A stretch of DNA of 64,000 nt, taken from assembly GCF_026552795.1 (NCBI RefSeq), contig NZ_JANFPI010000002.1, positions 62,001 to 126,000 of the forward strand, in the 5' to 3' direction. Made by a program: the position numbers and the translations under genes. The notes beneath the pieces are model-generated. The model was not told the origin of the DNA. It did no database searches and saw only the letters and a list, made by a program, of their open reading frames with translations. Each line of letters starts with the position of its first letter. The stretch's first letter is position 1. Source of the stretch: Ectorhizobium quercum. GTDB lineage: Bacteria; Pseudomonadota; Alphaproteobacteria; Rhizobiales; Rhizobiaceae. This document shows, piece by piece, positions 12,102 through 20,878 of the stretch.

Positions 12102-13127
12102 TCAGCCTCCAAGCCGTGCGATGTCGGCAAGTGCCGGCAGATCGAAGATGGAATGATCGGCCTTGCCCGCCGGTGTCGCGGTGCGCAGCGCCGCGCGCAG
12201 CTTGGCGGAACGGGCGCGCGGATTGGCTTCCGCCTCCGCTTCGCCTGCCGTCACTACCTGGCGCGTCAGCATGTCGAAATGGGCCGGGGCCGCCGCGGCC
12301 GCCGGCAGGTGCCGTGAGCCGGAAGCCTTGCCGGAGCGGGCCGCGAAGAATTTCTTGACGATGCGATCCTCCAGCGAATGGAAGGTGACGACCACGAGGC
12401 GGCCGCCGGGCTTCAGCGCCCGTTCGGCCGCGAACAGCGCCGAGGCGAGTTCGCCCAGTTCGTCGTTGACGAAGATGCGCAGCGCCTGGAAGACGCGCGT
12501 CGCCGGGTGGATGCGATCCTTCGCCTTGCGCGGCGTCACGGTCTCGATCAGCCCGGCAAGATCCCGGGTCGTGTGGAACGGTTCCTCGGCGCGGCGCTTC
12601 TCGATGGCGCGGGCGATGCGTCCCGCCTGCTTTTCCTCACCGAGAAAGCCGAAGATGCGGATGAGATCGCCCGTCTTCGCGCGGTTCACCACATCGGCCG
12701 CGGAAACGCCCTCGCCCGACATGCGCATGTCGAGCGGCCCGTTCTTCTGGAAGGAAAAGCCGCGTTCGGCCTCGTCGATCTGCATGGAGGACACGCCGAT
12801 GTCGAGCACGACGCCATCGAGGCCGCCTGCCGGAGCATGATCGTCGAGGCGCGAGAAACGCGAATGGATGAGATTGAGACGTCCGCCGCTTTTTTCGACC
12901 AGCGCCCGGCCTCCAGCAATCGCCGCCGGGTCGCGGTCGAGGGCGATCACGTCGGCGCCGGCGTCGAGGATGGCCGACGTATAACCGCCCGCCCCGAACG
13001 TGCCGTCGAGGACGACGTCGCCCGCCCTGGGCGCGAGCGCTTGAAGAACCTCCGCGAGAAGGACCGGAATGTGCCGAACCGGTCCGCCACCGGCCAGGGA
13101 GTTTTCCTCGCCAGAATTCGACGCCAT
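12102..13127 (-). CDS. rsmH: 16S rRNA (cytosine(1402)-N(4))-methyltransferase RsmH (MraW)
   Basis: A 341-residue SAM-dependent methyltransferase that modifies C1402 of 16S rRNA. The motif I region reads [14 protein letters not shown] near residue 42. The family block [19 protein letters not shown] and the C-terminal [16 protein letters not shown] are hallmark MraW sequences. The ATG at 13127 (MASNSGEE) is chosen; a longer frame reaching 13808 covers mraZ in the wrong frame and is a shadow. It follows mraZ after 65 bp. Confidence 0.96.
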   Translation of the reverse strand: MASNSGEENSLAGGGPVRHIPVLLAEVLQALAPRAGDVVLDGTFGAGGYTSAILDAGADVIALDRDPAAIAGGRALVEKSGGRLNLIHSRFSRLDDHAPAGGLDGVVLDIGVSSMQIDEAERGFSFQKNGPLDMRMSGEGVSAADVVNRAKTGDLIRIFGFLGEEKQAGRIARAIEKRRAEEPFHTTRDLAGLIETVTPRKAKDRIHPATRVFQALRIFVNDELGELASALFAAERALKPGGRLVVVTFHSLEDRIVKKFFAARSGKASGSRHLPAAAAAPAHFDMLTRQVVTAGEAEAEANPRARSAKLRAALRTATPAGKADHSIFDLPALADIARLGG

Positions 13128-13192
13128 TCCGATCCCCCGCTGTCCGCTGCCTGCAAACACCGGCCCGATGCGGAATGCATCCTGCCGCTGCC

Positions 13193-13633
13193 CTACCCTG
13201 AACGCGTGCCCGGAAGGCCGCGCTCCGCTCTGGCCGCCGCCTGCGCCTCGTGAAACGCCTGCGGTTGCCACAACTGAAAATGATCCGCCCGACCGACGAA
13301 GGTCACTTCCTCGGAAATGCCGGTGAAGGAACGAATGAAATCCGTCACCATCAGCCGCCCTTCCGGGTCGAGCTTCATGAAGACGCCGCCGCCATGTACG
13401 AGCAGCGACATCCGGTTCGCTTCCGGCGAGAACGGGTCCATGCCCGCTATCTGCCGTTCGTAACGCTCCAGAAGGTCCGGACCGCCACAGCTGATCGCCG
13501 GGAAAACGAAGTCCTGGAGACAATAAAGCTCCCGGATATCCCGGTTTGCGAGAACCGCACGAAACGGCGCCGGCACGGAAACCCGTCCCTTGGCATCGAT
13601 CCGGTTGGTCGCATTCGACAGGAAGCGGTCCAT
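13193..13633 (-). CDS. mraZ: Transcriptional regulator / division protein MraZ
   Basis: A 146-residue protein with two MraZ/SpoVT-AbrB-type domains. The first contains [14 protein letters not shown] and the second [14 protein letters not shown], the two repeated D-x-x-GR signatures of the family. MraZ forms a ring-shaped oligomer and represses or tunes the dcw operon by binding tandem TGGG repeats. Such repeats lie 165-200 bp upstream of this start (13798-13832), so autoregulation is likely. It is the first gene of the cluster, as in most bacteria. Confidence 0.95.
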   Translation of the reverse strand: MDRFLSNATNRIDAKGRVSVPAPFRAVLANRDIRELYCLQDFVFPAISCGGPDLLERYERQIAGMDPFSPEANRMSLLVHGGGVFMKLDPEGRLMVTDFIRSFTGISEEVTFVGRADHFQLWQPQAFHEAQAAARAERGLPGTRSG

Positions 13634-13797
13634 GACGCGATACTGCCGTCTCCCTCAGACGGGCGGCCCTAAACAGCCGCCACGAACGCAAAACGCCACC
13701 CCGCCGGCAGACGCACAACGCCTTGCCAGCCCCGAACGGGAACTCATGCTTTTTCTGCGATGAGCGGGCGAATGATGGCCCGTGAATGGTGTGTATT

Positions 13798-13832
13798 TGG
13801 GATAGCATGGGACAACATGGGCGTCAATGGGA
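13798..13832. promoter_or_regulatory. Probable MraZ operator: four TGGG repeats at 10-bp spacing
   Basis: TGGGA at 13798, TGGGA at 13808, TGGGC at 13818 and TGGGA at 13828 are in exact 10-bp register, read on the plus strand. MraZ is known to bind TGGGN-type direct repeats separated by five bases upstream of its own gene. Here the TGGG strand is opposite to the mraZ coding strand. The rest of the 390-bp gap between mraZ and the RNase P gene shows only AT-rich sequence and the likely rnpB terminator. Confidence 0.75.
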
Positions 13833-13970
13833 AGAGACGGCACGGCGCACCGCTCCAGGTCAAATCTTTATAAGCCGTTAAGTTTAACGAAAGGTTAGTC
13901 CGCGGCGGCAAGCTGCACCTTTCCCATGCCCGGGACGGGAATAAAAACTATGGTTTTTCAATAATTTGAT

Positions 13971-14007
13971 AAAAAATGCCGCCCGATTCGGCCGTGTCGG
14001 TCCCGGG
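13971..14007 (-). terminator. Possible terminator of the RNase P RNA gene
   Basis: Read on the minus strand, an imperfect GC-rich hairpin with GCCCG/CGGGC arms (14007-13981) is followed by GGCA and a run of six T at 13976-13971. It lies about 17 bp past the RNase P RNA 3' end. The stem is interrupted, so the call is tentative. Confidence 0.4.
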
Positions 14008-14023
14008 CGTGGGAAAAAATTTG

Positions 14024-14447
14024 CCAGTCGGCCTGTAAGCCGGGTTCTGTATGGCTCCGGAGGCCCTTGCGGGACGCCGGAACGTGGCAGCCATTCATCT
14101 GGGACACCGCTTGCGCGGCGCCTCTCGCAACCCACCCGGACGACGAGCCCGGAAACAGGCCTGGACACGCTTGCGCGGCCCGTGTCGTCCCTATTCGGTC
14201 TTGCTCCCGGTGGGGTTTACCATGCCGTTCCTGTTGCCAGGTCCGCGGTGGGCTCTTACCCCACCCTTTCACCCTTACGCCGCGAATGTGCCCCTGACGG
14301 GCACGTCGGCGCGGTCTTCTCTCTGTGGCACTTTCCCTGGGGTCGCCCCCGCCGGACGTTATCCGGCACCGTGTTTCCGTGGAGCCCGGACTTTCCTCAC
14401 CTCACCGCCTTTCGGCATTGGTGAAGCGCGGCTGCCCGGCCGACTGG
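14024..14447 (-). ncRNA. rnpB: RNase P RNA (M1 RNA, bacterial type A)
   Basis: The catalytic RNA of ribonuclease P, which matures tRNA 5' ends. On the minus strand the ends pair (CCAGTCGGCC at the 5' side, GGCCGACTGG at the 3' side). The universally conserved GAGGAAAGTCCGGGCTCC of helix P4/J3-4 is near the 5' end (about 14387-14404), and the matching ACAGAACCCGGCTTACAGGC is at the 3' end. Length about 424 nt suits type A. End positions are set by the terminal helix and may be off by a few bases. Confidence 0.95.
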
Positions 14448-14512
14448 CAGCCGGGTGATAGCCGGGAACGCCGACAAACGCCACCGAAATGTTCCGGGTC
14501 CATACGGTTAAA

Positions 14513-14558
14513 GTATTTCCAGCAAAAGTGCGACGCGGTTTTGCGTCCGGAAATGCAT
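14513..14558 (+). repeat. Rhizobial-type intergenic repeat, copy 1
   Basis: GTATTTCCAGCAAAAGTGCG at 14513 continues through GGTTTTGCGTCCGGAAATGC. It is an imperfect inverted repeat (ATTTCC ... GGAAAT) and is the reverse complement, with few differences, of the copy at 26504-26550. A weaker copy is at 31129-31175. It resembles the RIME/ABC-type mosaic repeats known in Rhizobiaceae; the family name is from memory. Confidence 0.7.
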
Positions 14559-14609
14559 CAGAACGAATAGTGAGAGAATTTTCGCGATTCGGAGAAAAGC
14601 GGAAATACC

Positions 14610-15803
14610 CTAAAGGAACTGCGGCGCGAAATCCGTGCCGAAGGCGGTATCCTCGATCCGGTCCTCGAGGAGAAGCACGGCACCGAGACGGCCGATCTCG
14701 TCCGAACTCTTCGCCGCCGCCCCGCAGCCGCCAGCGAGAACCGCCAGGCGCTCGGAGCCCGGCGCGAAGCCGATGGCCGGATAGCCGGACGGCGTGAACG
14801 AGGTCACGCAAGCCGCCATCGTCGGCGCCTCGGCCTTGAGGCCCGGCACCAGCGCCCGCATGGAGACTTCGAGATGATCGCGCGTGCTCGCCCGGCCGCC
14901 GCTGCGGAACCAGGCGCGGATTTCCGGCTCGCTCGGCAGCACGTAATCGTCCGGGTCGCCGCCGATCTTCAGGTAGACCTTGCCGTCGGGATAGGCGACC
15001 GGGGGCAGGAAATAGAATTCCTTCGTATGATCCTCCGGCTTGCAGATCAGCGACGGCATCTTCGCAAAACGGACCTGCTCCTCCTCGTCCAGTTCGAAGA
15101 AGGCCACCGTGCGTGCGAAGATCTGAAGCGCCAGAGGCCGCGGCAGCAGGTTGCGGTTGATGGTGAAGCCGCCGGCGGCCACGATGACCTTGTCGGCGCG
15201 ATAAACGCCCCCCTCCTCGGTCGAGACGCTGACGCCGCCATCCTCCTCTTGGATCGACGCCACCGTTTCCCCGATCACCGCCGCGCCGTGACGGGCGGCG
15301 AGCCACGCCTGCGCCTTCACCAGGCGGCGCGGATTGATATAGCCCGCGCCCGCCCGTTCATGAACGCCGTCGAACCCGTCCGGGAACCGGAAGAAGGGAA
15401 ATTCCTGCGCCAGCGCATCGGCGTCAAGCCGCGCCAGTGCTGCGCCGGCCTTGCTCCCCGCTTCGATAACGCGATCGGTATATCCCGCCCCGTATCCGGT
15501 GGGTGCACCGACGATCAGGCAACCGGTCTCGCGGTAGAAATCGATGCCGCTTTCGCGGGCGATTTCCGCGTACCGGCTGATCGACCGGTTGGCGAGCAGC
15601 GCCCAGTTCGGGTCCGGATCGATGGTGCGGGTAATGCGCGCCTCGTCGTAATGGCTGGCGAACACGCCGGTGTGGTTTGCCGTGTCCTGCGGCTCGCCCG
15701 GCCCGATCAGGGCGACGCCATCGCTTCGCATGGCGAGATGACGCGCCGCCGCGGCGCCCATCATTCCGCGCCCGATGACGATATATTTGAAGCGACTGCT
15801 CAT
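14610..15803 (-). CDS. FAD-dependent oxidoreductase, DAO / sarcosine-oxidase-like
   Basis: A 397-residue soluble flavoenzyme of the D-amino-acid oxidase fold. The N-terminal dinucleotide-binding motif is GRGMMGAAAARHLA (a GxGxxG variant, residues 11-24). The FAD-contacting segment near the C-terminus reads GYPAIGFAPGSERLAVLAGGCG. Overall form fits monomeric sarcosine or N-methyl amino acid oxidases, but the substrate cannot be read from the sequence. The ATG at 15803 is preferred over one two codons upstream because GGGAG then sits six bases before it. It stands alone between rnpB and the amidase gene. Confidence 0.8.
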   Translation of the reverse strand: MSSRFKYIVIGRGMMGAAAARHLAMRSDGVALIGPGEPQDTANHTGVFASHYDEARITRTIDPDPNWALLANRSISRYAEIARESGIDFYRETGCLIVGAPTGYGAGYTDRVIEAGSKAGAALARLDADALAQEFPFFRFPDGFDGVHERAGAGYINPRRLVKAQAWLAARHGAAVIGETVASIQEEDGGVSVSTEEGGVYRADKVIVAAGGFTINRNLLPRPLALQIFARTVAFFELDEEEQVRFAKMPSLICKPEDHTKEFYFLPPVAYPDGKVYLKIGGDPDDYVLPSEPEIRAWFRSGGRASTRDHLEVSMRALVPGLKAEAPTMAACVTSFTPSGYPAIGFAPGSERLAVLAGGCGAAAKSSDEIGRLGAVLLLEDRIEDTAFGTDFAPQFL

Positions 15804-15893
15804 CTGCATCTCCCGGCGATCAGGGCATTCCCGGCAAAAGCCTGAAACGGCCTTGCCGGGAACGCGTAAGTGAATAAGCGCGCACGCTTTGAT

Positions 15894-16661
15894 CTAGGCA
15901 ACGGCCATCCGCGGCAGGGAAACCAGAAGCCTGTGCAGCGTGTCGATGGTCGACATGTCGGCGATGCCGTCGACCCGCTCCGGGCGGAAATGACGCTGGA
16001 AGGCCTGCACGACGCCCTCCGTCCTTTCGCAGAACGAGCCGGTGATCTCGATATTGTAGCCGTAAAAGGCCAGCATCGACTGGAGCGCCTCGACGGGCTG
16101 ACCGTCGTCGCCGCGGTGGAAAAAACGGCCGCCGGCAATCGGCGTCGGCTCGACCCAGTGGCCGACGCCCGCCGCCGCCAGCCGCGCCCAGGGGAATTTC
16201 TCGCCCGGATCGGCCTTGCGCACCGGCGCCACGTCGGAATGGCCAAGCACCCGTTCCGCCGGAATATACCAGCGCGTCGCGCAATCGCGACAGATGTCGA
16301 TCACCGCCTCGATCTGCGCATCGGTGAAATCGGGAAGCCCGGCGGGATGGCCCGCATTGGCGATCTCGATGCCGATGGAATGCGAATTGATGTCCTCCTC
16401 GCCCGCCCAGAAGCTCCTGCCCGCATGCCAGGCACGGCGCGCTTCGGGCACGAGCTGCACGACGCGCCCGTCCTTGTGGACGAAGTAATGACAGGAAACC
16501 TCGCTTTCCGGGTTGCAGAGCCAGGCAAGTGCCTGCTCGTCGTCCGGCATGCCGGTATAGTGCAGGAGGATCATGTTGGGCTCGCGACCCTCCTTGCGCT
16601 CGCCGTGATTCGGCGAAGGCCGCACGAGAGCCCGGGAGAAATCGGCCGTGCACGACGTCAT
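15894..16661 (-). CDS. N-acetylmuramoyl-L-alanine amidase, AmpD-like with C-terminal peptidoglycan-binding domain
   Basis: A 255-residue zinc amidase (Amidase_2) that cleaves the MurNAc-L-Ala bond. Likely zinc ligands are the His of LLHYTG (near residue 34) and the His of VLGHSDVAPVRKADPG, with Trp/His around RRAWHAGRSFW. The C-terminal segment from about residue 185 looks like a PG_binding_1 domain (PVEALQSMLAFYGYNIEITG). No signal peptide is evident, as in cytoplasmic AmpD, which recycles anhydro-muropeptides. The ATG overlaps the stop of the upstream TerB/J-domain gene (ATGA). Confidence 0.88.
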   Translation of the reverse strand: MTSCTADFSRALVRPSPNHGERKEGREPNMILLHYTGMPDDEQALAWLCNPESEVSCHYFVHKDGRVVQLVPEARRAWHAGRSFWAGEEDINSHSIGIEIANAGHPAGLPDFTDAQIEAVIDICRDCATRWYIPAERVLGHSDVAPVRKADPGEKFPWARLAAAGVGHWVEPTPIAGGRFFHRGDDGQPVEALQSMLAFYGYNIEITGSFCERTEGVVQAFQRHFRPERVDGIADMSTIDTLHRLLVSLPRMAVA

Positions 16662-17401
16662 GCGGCGCGGCGCTCTTTTTCGATGGCTTCATAGGCCGCG
16701 TTCAGCGCGGCCATGCGCTCATGGGCGACGGCATGAAACTCCACCGGAACGCCGCGGGCGATCAGCCGGTCGGGATGATGCTCGGAAACGAGGCTGCGAT
16801 ACCTGCGGCGGATTTCCGGAAAATCGTCGGACGGCGACACGCCGAGAACGTCATAGGGATCGGTGCCGCCGACATGCAGATGCCGCGCCTTAACCCGCTC
16901 GAAATAGTCCTTGTCGAAGCCGAATATTTCCGCGATGCGGGCGAGATAGGCCATCTCGTTCTCGTGGATGAGACCATCGGCCTTGGCGATGTGGAACAGC
17001 CCGTCGAGCACGTCATCGAGGATCTGGCACGGTCCGCCGGCGCAGGTGCGGCAGAGCGTCGCCATCTGCGTCGCATAGGCCTCGATGCCCGCCACGTCCT
17101 GCTTGGCGAGATTATAGAGCCGCGCGACATGCGCGGCCTCCGATTCGGGAAACTCAAAGATCTGGCGGAAGGCATCGACCTCGGCGCGGCTGACGATGCC
17201 GTCGGCCTTGGCGATCTTGGCGGAAAGCGCGATCATCGCCACCGAGAAGGCAACCTGCTTGCGGGTTTCGGGATCGCCCTCGAAAATCGTCCGCACGGCC
17301 TCGACGACGCGGCCGAGAACGCTGCCGGCAGCCTCGCCCACGGCACTCAGGACTTTTTCAAGAAAGCTCGTCAGTTGCCCGCGGGCGTGATCGAATACCA
17401 T
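16658..17401 (-). CDS. TerB and J-domain co-chaperone, DjlA-like
   Basis: A 247-residue protein with an N-terminal TerB-type helical domain (about residues 35-165), with paired acidic repeats KADGIVSRAEV and KADGLIHENEM. A C-terminal J domain (about 180-245) carries the DnaK-activating HPD tripeptide in SEHHPDRL. This is the domain order of the DjlA family, though no N-terminal membrane helix is seen, so it may be soluble. A start 13 codons upstream (17440) is possible; MVFDHARG at 17401 is preferred. It is coupled to the amidase gene by ATGA overlap. Confidence 0.85.
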   Translation of the reverse strand: MVFDHARGQLTSFLEKVLSAVGEAAGSVLGRVVEAVRTIFEGDPETRKQVAFSVAMIALSAKIAKADGIVSRAEVDAFRQIFEFPESEAAHVARLYNLAKQDVAGIEAYATQMATLCRTCAGGPCQILDDVLDGLFHIAKADGLIHENEMAYLARIAEIFGFDKDYFERVKARHLHVGGTDPYDVLGVSPSDDFPEIRRRYRSLVSEHHPDRLIARGVPVEFHAVAHERMAALNAAYEAIEKERRAA

Positions 17402-17503
17402 GCTGCCAGCATGACCAAATTCGGAGCATAAAAGCAACAAAAAGCGCCGTCTGGCGCATTAAACTTTCTTCACGCTTTGTCAGGCCGGCTGAACCTCGGA
17501 TCG

Positions 17504-17565
17504 CGCCGGACACGCATCGCGGGAAGCGGCACGCAAGGGGCGGCGCCCGCGATGCGTGTCCGGCG
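17504..17565. repeat. 20-bp perfect inverted repeat with 22-nt loop
   Basis: The arm at 17504-17523 (CGCCGGACACGCATCGCGGG) is exactly complementary to 17546-17565. The hairpin lies between the divergent TerB/J-domain gene and the phosphofructokinase gene, 103 bp upstream of the former and 170 bp upstream of the latter. There is no T-run on either side, so it is not an ordinary terminator. The rest of this 333-bp gap shows no gene. Confidence 0.8.
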
Positions 17566-17734
17566 GAATTGAACCGATTATAATGGCGGATCGGGACGAC
17601 CGCCCTGTAAAATATGGCAAAAACCCTATGTCTTCATGATATTATCACTTTACAGAGGCACGCGCCTGTCGCATCCATGCCCTCCGGTAATGTGAGGATC
17701 GACTTGCGGCAAAGTCCGCTCAAGGAGGAATGAG

Positions 17735-18946
17735 ATGGCCAAACAGAAAGTTGCGATGCTGACCGCCGGAGGCCTTGCCCCATGCCTTTCCTCGGCCGTG
17801 GGCGGACTGATCGAGCGCTATACCGACATCGCGCCGGACATTGAGCTGATCGCCTATCGCTCCGGCTATCAGGGCCTTCTGCTCGGCGACATCATCGACA
17901 TCACCCCGCAGATGCGCGAACAGGCGCCGCTCCTGCACCGCTACGGCGGCTCGCCGATCGGCAACAGCCGCGTCAAGCTGACCAACGCCGTCGACTGTGC
18001 CAAGCGCGGGCTGGTGAAGGAAGGTGACAACCCGCTGAAGGTCGCGGCCGAGCGCCTGGCGGCCGATGGCGTCACCACCCTCCACACGATCGGCGGCGAC
18101 GACACGAACACCACCGCGGCCGACCTCGCCGCCTATCTCGGCGCCAACGGTTACGACCTCACGGTCGTCGGGCTGCCGAAGACGGTCGACAACGACATCG
18201 TGCCGATCCGCCAGTCGCTGGGCGCCTGGACCGCCGCCGAATACGGCGCCGCCTTCTTCGACAACGTGTCGAACGAGCAGAGCGCCGCACCGCGCACGCT
18301 GGTCATCCACGAGGTCATGGGCCGTCACTGTGGCTGGCTGACCGCCGCCACCGCAAAGGCCTACATCAAGCGCACCGCCGGCAACGAATATGCCGACGGC
18401 TTCATGATGAACACCCAGATGAAGAACATCGACGGCCTCTACCTGCCGGAGATCGCCTTCGACCTGGAAGCGGAAGCGGCCCGCCTCAAGGGCATCATGG
18501 ACCGCACCAGCTTCGTGACGATCTTCGTTTCCGAAGGCGCCTGCCTCGACGCCATCGTCGCCGAGCGCGAGGCCTCCGGCGAGACCGTCAAGCGCGACGC
18601 CTTCGGCCACGTCAAGATCGACGCCATCAATGTCGGCGGCTGGTTCGCCAAGCAATTTGCAGCATTGATCGGCGCAGAGCGTGCAATGGTGCAGAAATCC
18701 GGTTACTATGCCCGCTCCGCTCCGGCCAACACCGAAGACCTGCGCCTCATCCACTCGATGGTGGACCTTGCTGTGGAAAGCGCGCTCGGCGGCGTTTCGG
18801 GCGTCACCGGTCATGACGAGGACCAGAACGGCAGGCTGCGCACCATCGAGTTTCCGCGCATCAAGGGCGGCAAGCACTTCGATATCAGGCAGCCGTGGTT
18901 CGACGGCGTCATGGCCTCGATCGGACAGGACTACAAGCCGGCCTGA
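17735..18946 (+). CDS. pfp: Diphosphate-dependent phosphofructokinase (6-phosphofructokinase)
   Basis: A 403-residue PFK-family enzyme interconverting fructose 6-phosphate and fructose 1,6-bisphosphate. The phosphoryl-donor motif reads GGDDTNTT near residues 119-126. The second Asp, in place of the Gly of ATP-dependent PFK (GGDGS), is the established mark of pyrophosphate use. The catalytic segment LPKTVDNDI and the sugar-binding VMGRHCGWLT follow as expected. A strong AAGGAGGA site precedes the ATG. It may run as an operon with the LysE-like gene 20 bp downstream. Confidence 0.9.
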   Translation: MAKQKVAMLTAGGLAPCLSSAVGGLIERYTDIAPDIELIAYRSGYQGLLLGDIIDITPQMREQAPLLHRYGGSPIGNSRVKLTNAVDCAKRGLVKEGDNPLKVAAERLAADGVTTLHTIGGDDTNTTAADLAAYLGANGYDLTVVGLPKTVDNDIVPIRQSLGAWTAAEYGAAFFDNVSNEQSAAPRTLVIHEVMGRHCGWLTAATAKAYIKRTAGNEYADGFMMNTQMKNIDGLYLPEIAFDLEAEAARLKGIMDRTSFVTIFVSEGACLDAIVAEREASGETVKRDAFGHVKIDAINVGGWFAKQFAALIGAERAMVQKSGYYARSAPANTEDLRLIHSMVDLAVESALGGVSGVTGHDEDQNGRLRTIEFPRIKGGKHFDIRQPWFDGVMASIGQDYKPA

Positions 18947-18966
18947 CGGGCCGCGACGGGAAACGG

Positions 18967-19602
18967 ATGCACACGGAATACTGGCTTCCATTCACGGCTC
19001 TGAGCGCCTTCTGGCTGGCCATTCCCGGCCGGAGCGGGTTCCTGATCGCATCCTATGCCCACGGAAAGGGTCGCCGGACGGCCCTTTTCACCGTTCCCGC
19101 CTTCGTGCTCGCCAATCTCGCCGCCGCTCTGGCGGCGGGCCATCTGACGCTGTGGGCCAGCCTCGTTTCGCCCGTGCTGTATTCGGCCGTGATCTGGATC
19201 GGCGGCTTGCTGCTAGCCTTCACCATTGCCGGCATCGCCCTCGCGCCCGATCTCGTCGGCCCCTTCGCCGATAACGACAACCTGCGGGAAAAGCGCCTGC
19301 CGCGCATCTTCCTCGACGTCTTCGCCCAGACGTTTTTCGAACGGCGCATCCTGTTCTTCCACCTCGCGGTCGTGCCGCATTTCCTGTTCGCCAACGCCGC
19401 CTGGCAACCACAGCTTGCGTGGCTTTGCGCCGCCGTCGCCGTTGCAGCGCTTGCCGTGTCGCTCTATCAGGCCATGATGCCCGATGCCTTCCTGCGCCGC
19501 ATCCGCCGCCGCACGGCGTTGCGCCGCAAGCCCGTCCGCGGCGGAATGGTGTCGATCGCATCCGGCGCGGTGGTGGCCGGCTACCGGAAAATCGCAGCCT
19601 GA
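18967..19602 (+). CDS. LysE/RhtB-like membrane protein (tentative)
   Basis: A 211-residue integral membrane protein with about five or six hydrophobic segments. The N-terminus (AIPGRSGFLIASYAHGKGRR) resembles the PGP...GRR-AG signature of LysE-family amino acid exporters, but it is degenerate: Arg-Ser replaces the usual second Pro-Asn. The C-terminus is strongly basic (LRRIRRRTALRRKP). It starts 20 bp after the phosphofructokinase stop. The substrate is unknown, and assignment to LysE is inference from the N-terminal pattern and length. Confidence 0.55.
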   Translation: MHTEYWLPFTALSAFWLAIPGRSGFLIASYAHGKGRRTALFTVPAFVLANLAAALAAGHLTLWASLVSPVLYSAVIWIGGLLLAFTIAGIALAPDLVGPFADNDNLREKRLPRIFLDVFAQTFFERRILFFHLAVVPHFLFANAAWQPQLAWLCAAVAVAALAVSLYQAMMPDAFLRRIRRRTALRRKPVRGGMVSIASGAVVAGYRKIAA

Positions 19603-19706
19603 CAACTGCAACCTCCGGGCAGCTTGCGGCGCAGCGGCCAATCGGTTAATAAAATCCCATCGAACGAAGCACCCCTTGAAGACGGGGGAGGCGAAAGGGA
19701 GGTATC

Positions 19707-20741
19707 ATGTCCGGAGACAAGGCGTTGAGGAAAAGTCCGCAACTCCATCTGGCCGTGATGGTTTCTCTCTGCGCCGTCCTTGCAGGCTGTGAAACGACCG
19801 GCCAGCAGGCATCCGGCTCCTCCGGCACCGAGCGGCGGATCTCCGGCAAGCCCCGGCTTGCCGAATCCGGCACGGCCGTCGCCGCGATCGAGCTTCCCGA
19901 CACGCCGCCGGAAACGCTTTATCCCGTCACCGTCGCCTACGAACCCGCGGTCGATCCGGTTCTCGCCGCCGAGGCCGTCGATCCCTCGCTCGTTCCGGGT
20001 TCCGTGCCGGTTCCCCGCCCCTCGCCGCTGACGGCGCTCGCCATGACGACACCGGAGAACGGCGCAGCCGATCCCGCCGCGCAGGCTGACAATCTGCCCG
20101 GCGTTCCGGCCACGGAAGCGCAGAGGCTCGCCGAATCCAGCATTCCCGCCTCTCCGCTCGCCGCCAAGGGCGCCCGCGCCGGTACGCCCGTCGCCGTTGC
20201 CAGCGCCGCCGGCATTCCCGCCAGCGTCATGCTGGCCGAGCAGGCCTCACCGCAGACGGCGGCGCCCGGCAGCCGGCCCGCCGGCGCGCTCGGCTATGCG
20301 GCTCCCGCCGGCCGCAACGGCGCGCTCGCCGCCATCGACGGCAATGCGTCCGCCTCCACCGCCGCGTCGCGCATGCAATCCGGCGAGACGCAACGCGAGC
20401 GGATCAACGACCTGATCGCCCGCTACGCGGTCGAATACGGCGTTCCCGAAAAGCTCGTTCACCGCGTCGTCCATCGCGAAAGCCGCTACGACCCGGCGGC
20501 CTACAACAGGCGCGGCTATTTCGGCCTGATGCAGATCGCCTACCCGACCGCCAAATCGATGGGCTATCAGGGTCCGGCCAACGGTCTTCTCGATGCCGAG
20601 ACCAACCTGAAATACGCGATCAAATATCTGCGCGGCGCCTATCTGGTCGCCGATACCGACCATGACAACGCCGTTCGCCTCTATGCCCGCGGCTATTACT
20701 ACGATGCCAAGCGCAAGGGCATGCTCCACGTCATGAAATAA
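19707..20741 (+). CDS. Lytic transglycosylase lipoprotein (SLT family 1)
   Basis: A 344-residue protein with a lipoprotein signal: hydrophobic stretch, then LAGC with the lipidated Cys at about residue 27. A long Ala/Pro-rich linker (about 30-225) precedes a C-terminal SLT domain. In that domain the catalytic Glu is in VVHRESRYDPAAYNRRGYFGLMQI, followed by NLKYAIKYLR and a Tyr-rich end. The enzyme cleaves the glycan backbone of peptidoglycan, giving anhydromuropeptides; it should be anchored in the outer membrane facing the periplasm. A GGGAGG site precedes the start. Confidence 0.88.
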   Translation: MSGDKALRKSPQLHLAVMVSLCAVLAGCETTGQQASGSSGTERRISGKPRLAESGTAVAAIELPDTPPETLYPVTVAYEPAVDPVLAAEAVDPSLVPGSVPVPRPSPLTALAMTTPENGAADPAAQADNLPGVPATEAQRLAESSIPASPLAAKGARAGTPVAVASAAGIPASVMLAEQASPQTAAPGSRPAGALGYAAPAGRNGALAAIDGNASASTAASRMQSGETQRERINDLIARYAVEYGVPEKLVHRVVHRESRYDPAAYNRRGYFGLMQIAYPTAKSMGYQGPANGLLDAETNLKYAIKYLRGAYLVADTDHDNAVRLYARGYYYDAKRKGMLHVMK

Positions 20742-20802
20742 CCCCCGCGCGGGTCTTCCCCTTCATACCCCTGCGCCGCGTCTGCGGAACGGAAGCCGCC
20801 AC

Positions 20803-20814
20803 GTTCACGTGAAC
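20803..20814. promoter_or_regulatory. 12-bp perfect palindrome upstream of btaA
   Basis: GTTCACGTGAAC reads identically on both strands, 65 bp before the chosen btaA start. It could be a regulator site. btaAB is phosphate-starvation induced in related rhizobia, but I see no convincing Pho box of the CTGTCAT type in this gap. Confidence 0.4.
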
Positions 20815-20878
20815 CGGTGGGGCACGGCCGGACCCGCATACGGCGCGCGCCGTCATCATTCCTTTGCATGACCGGCCT

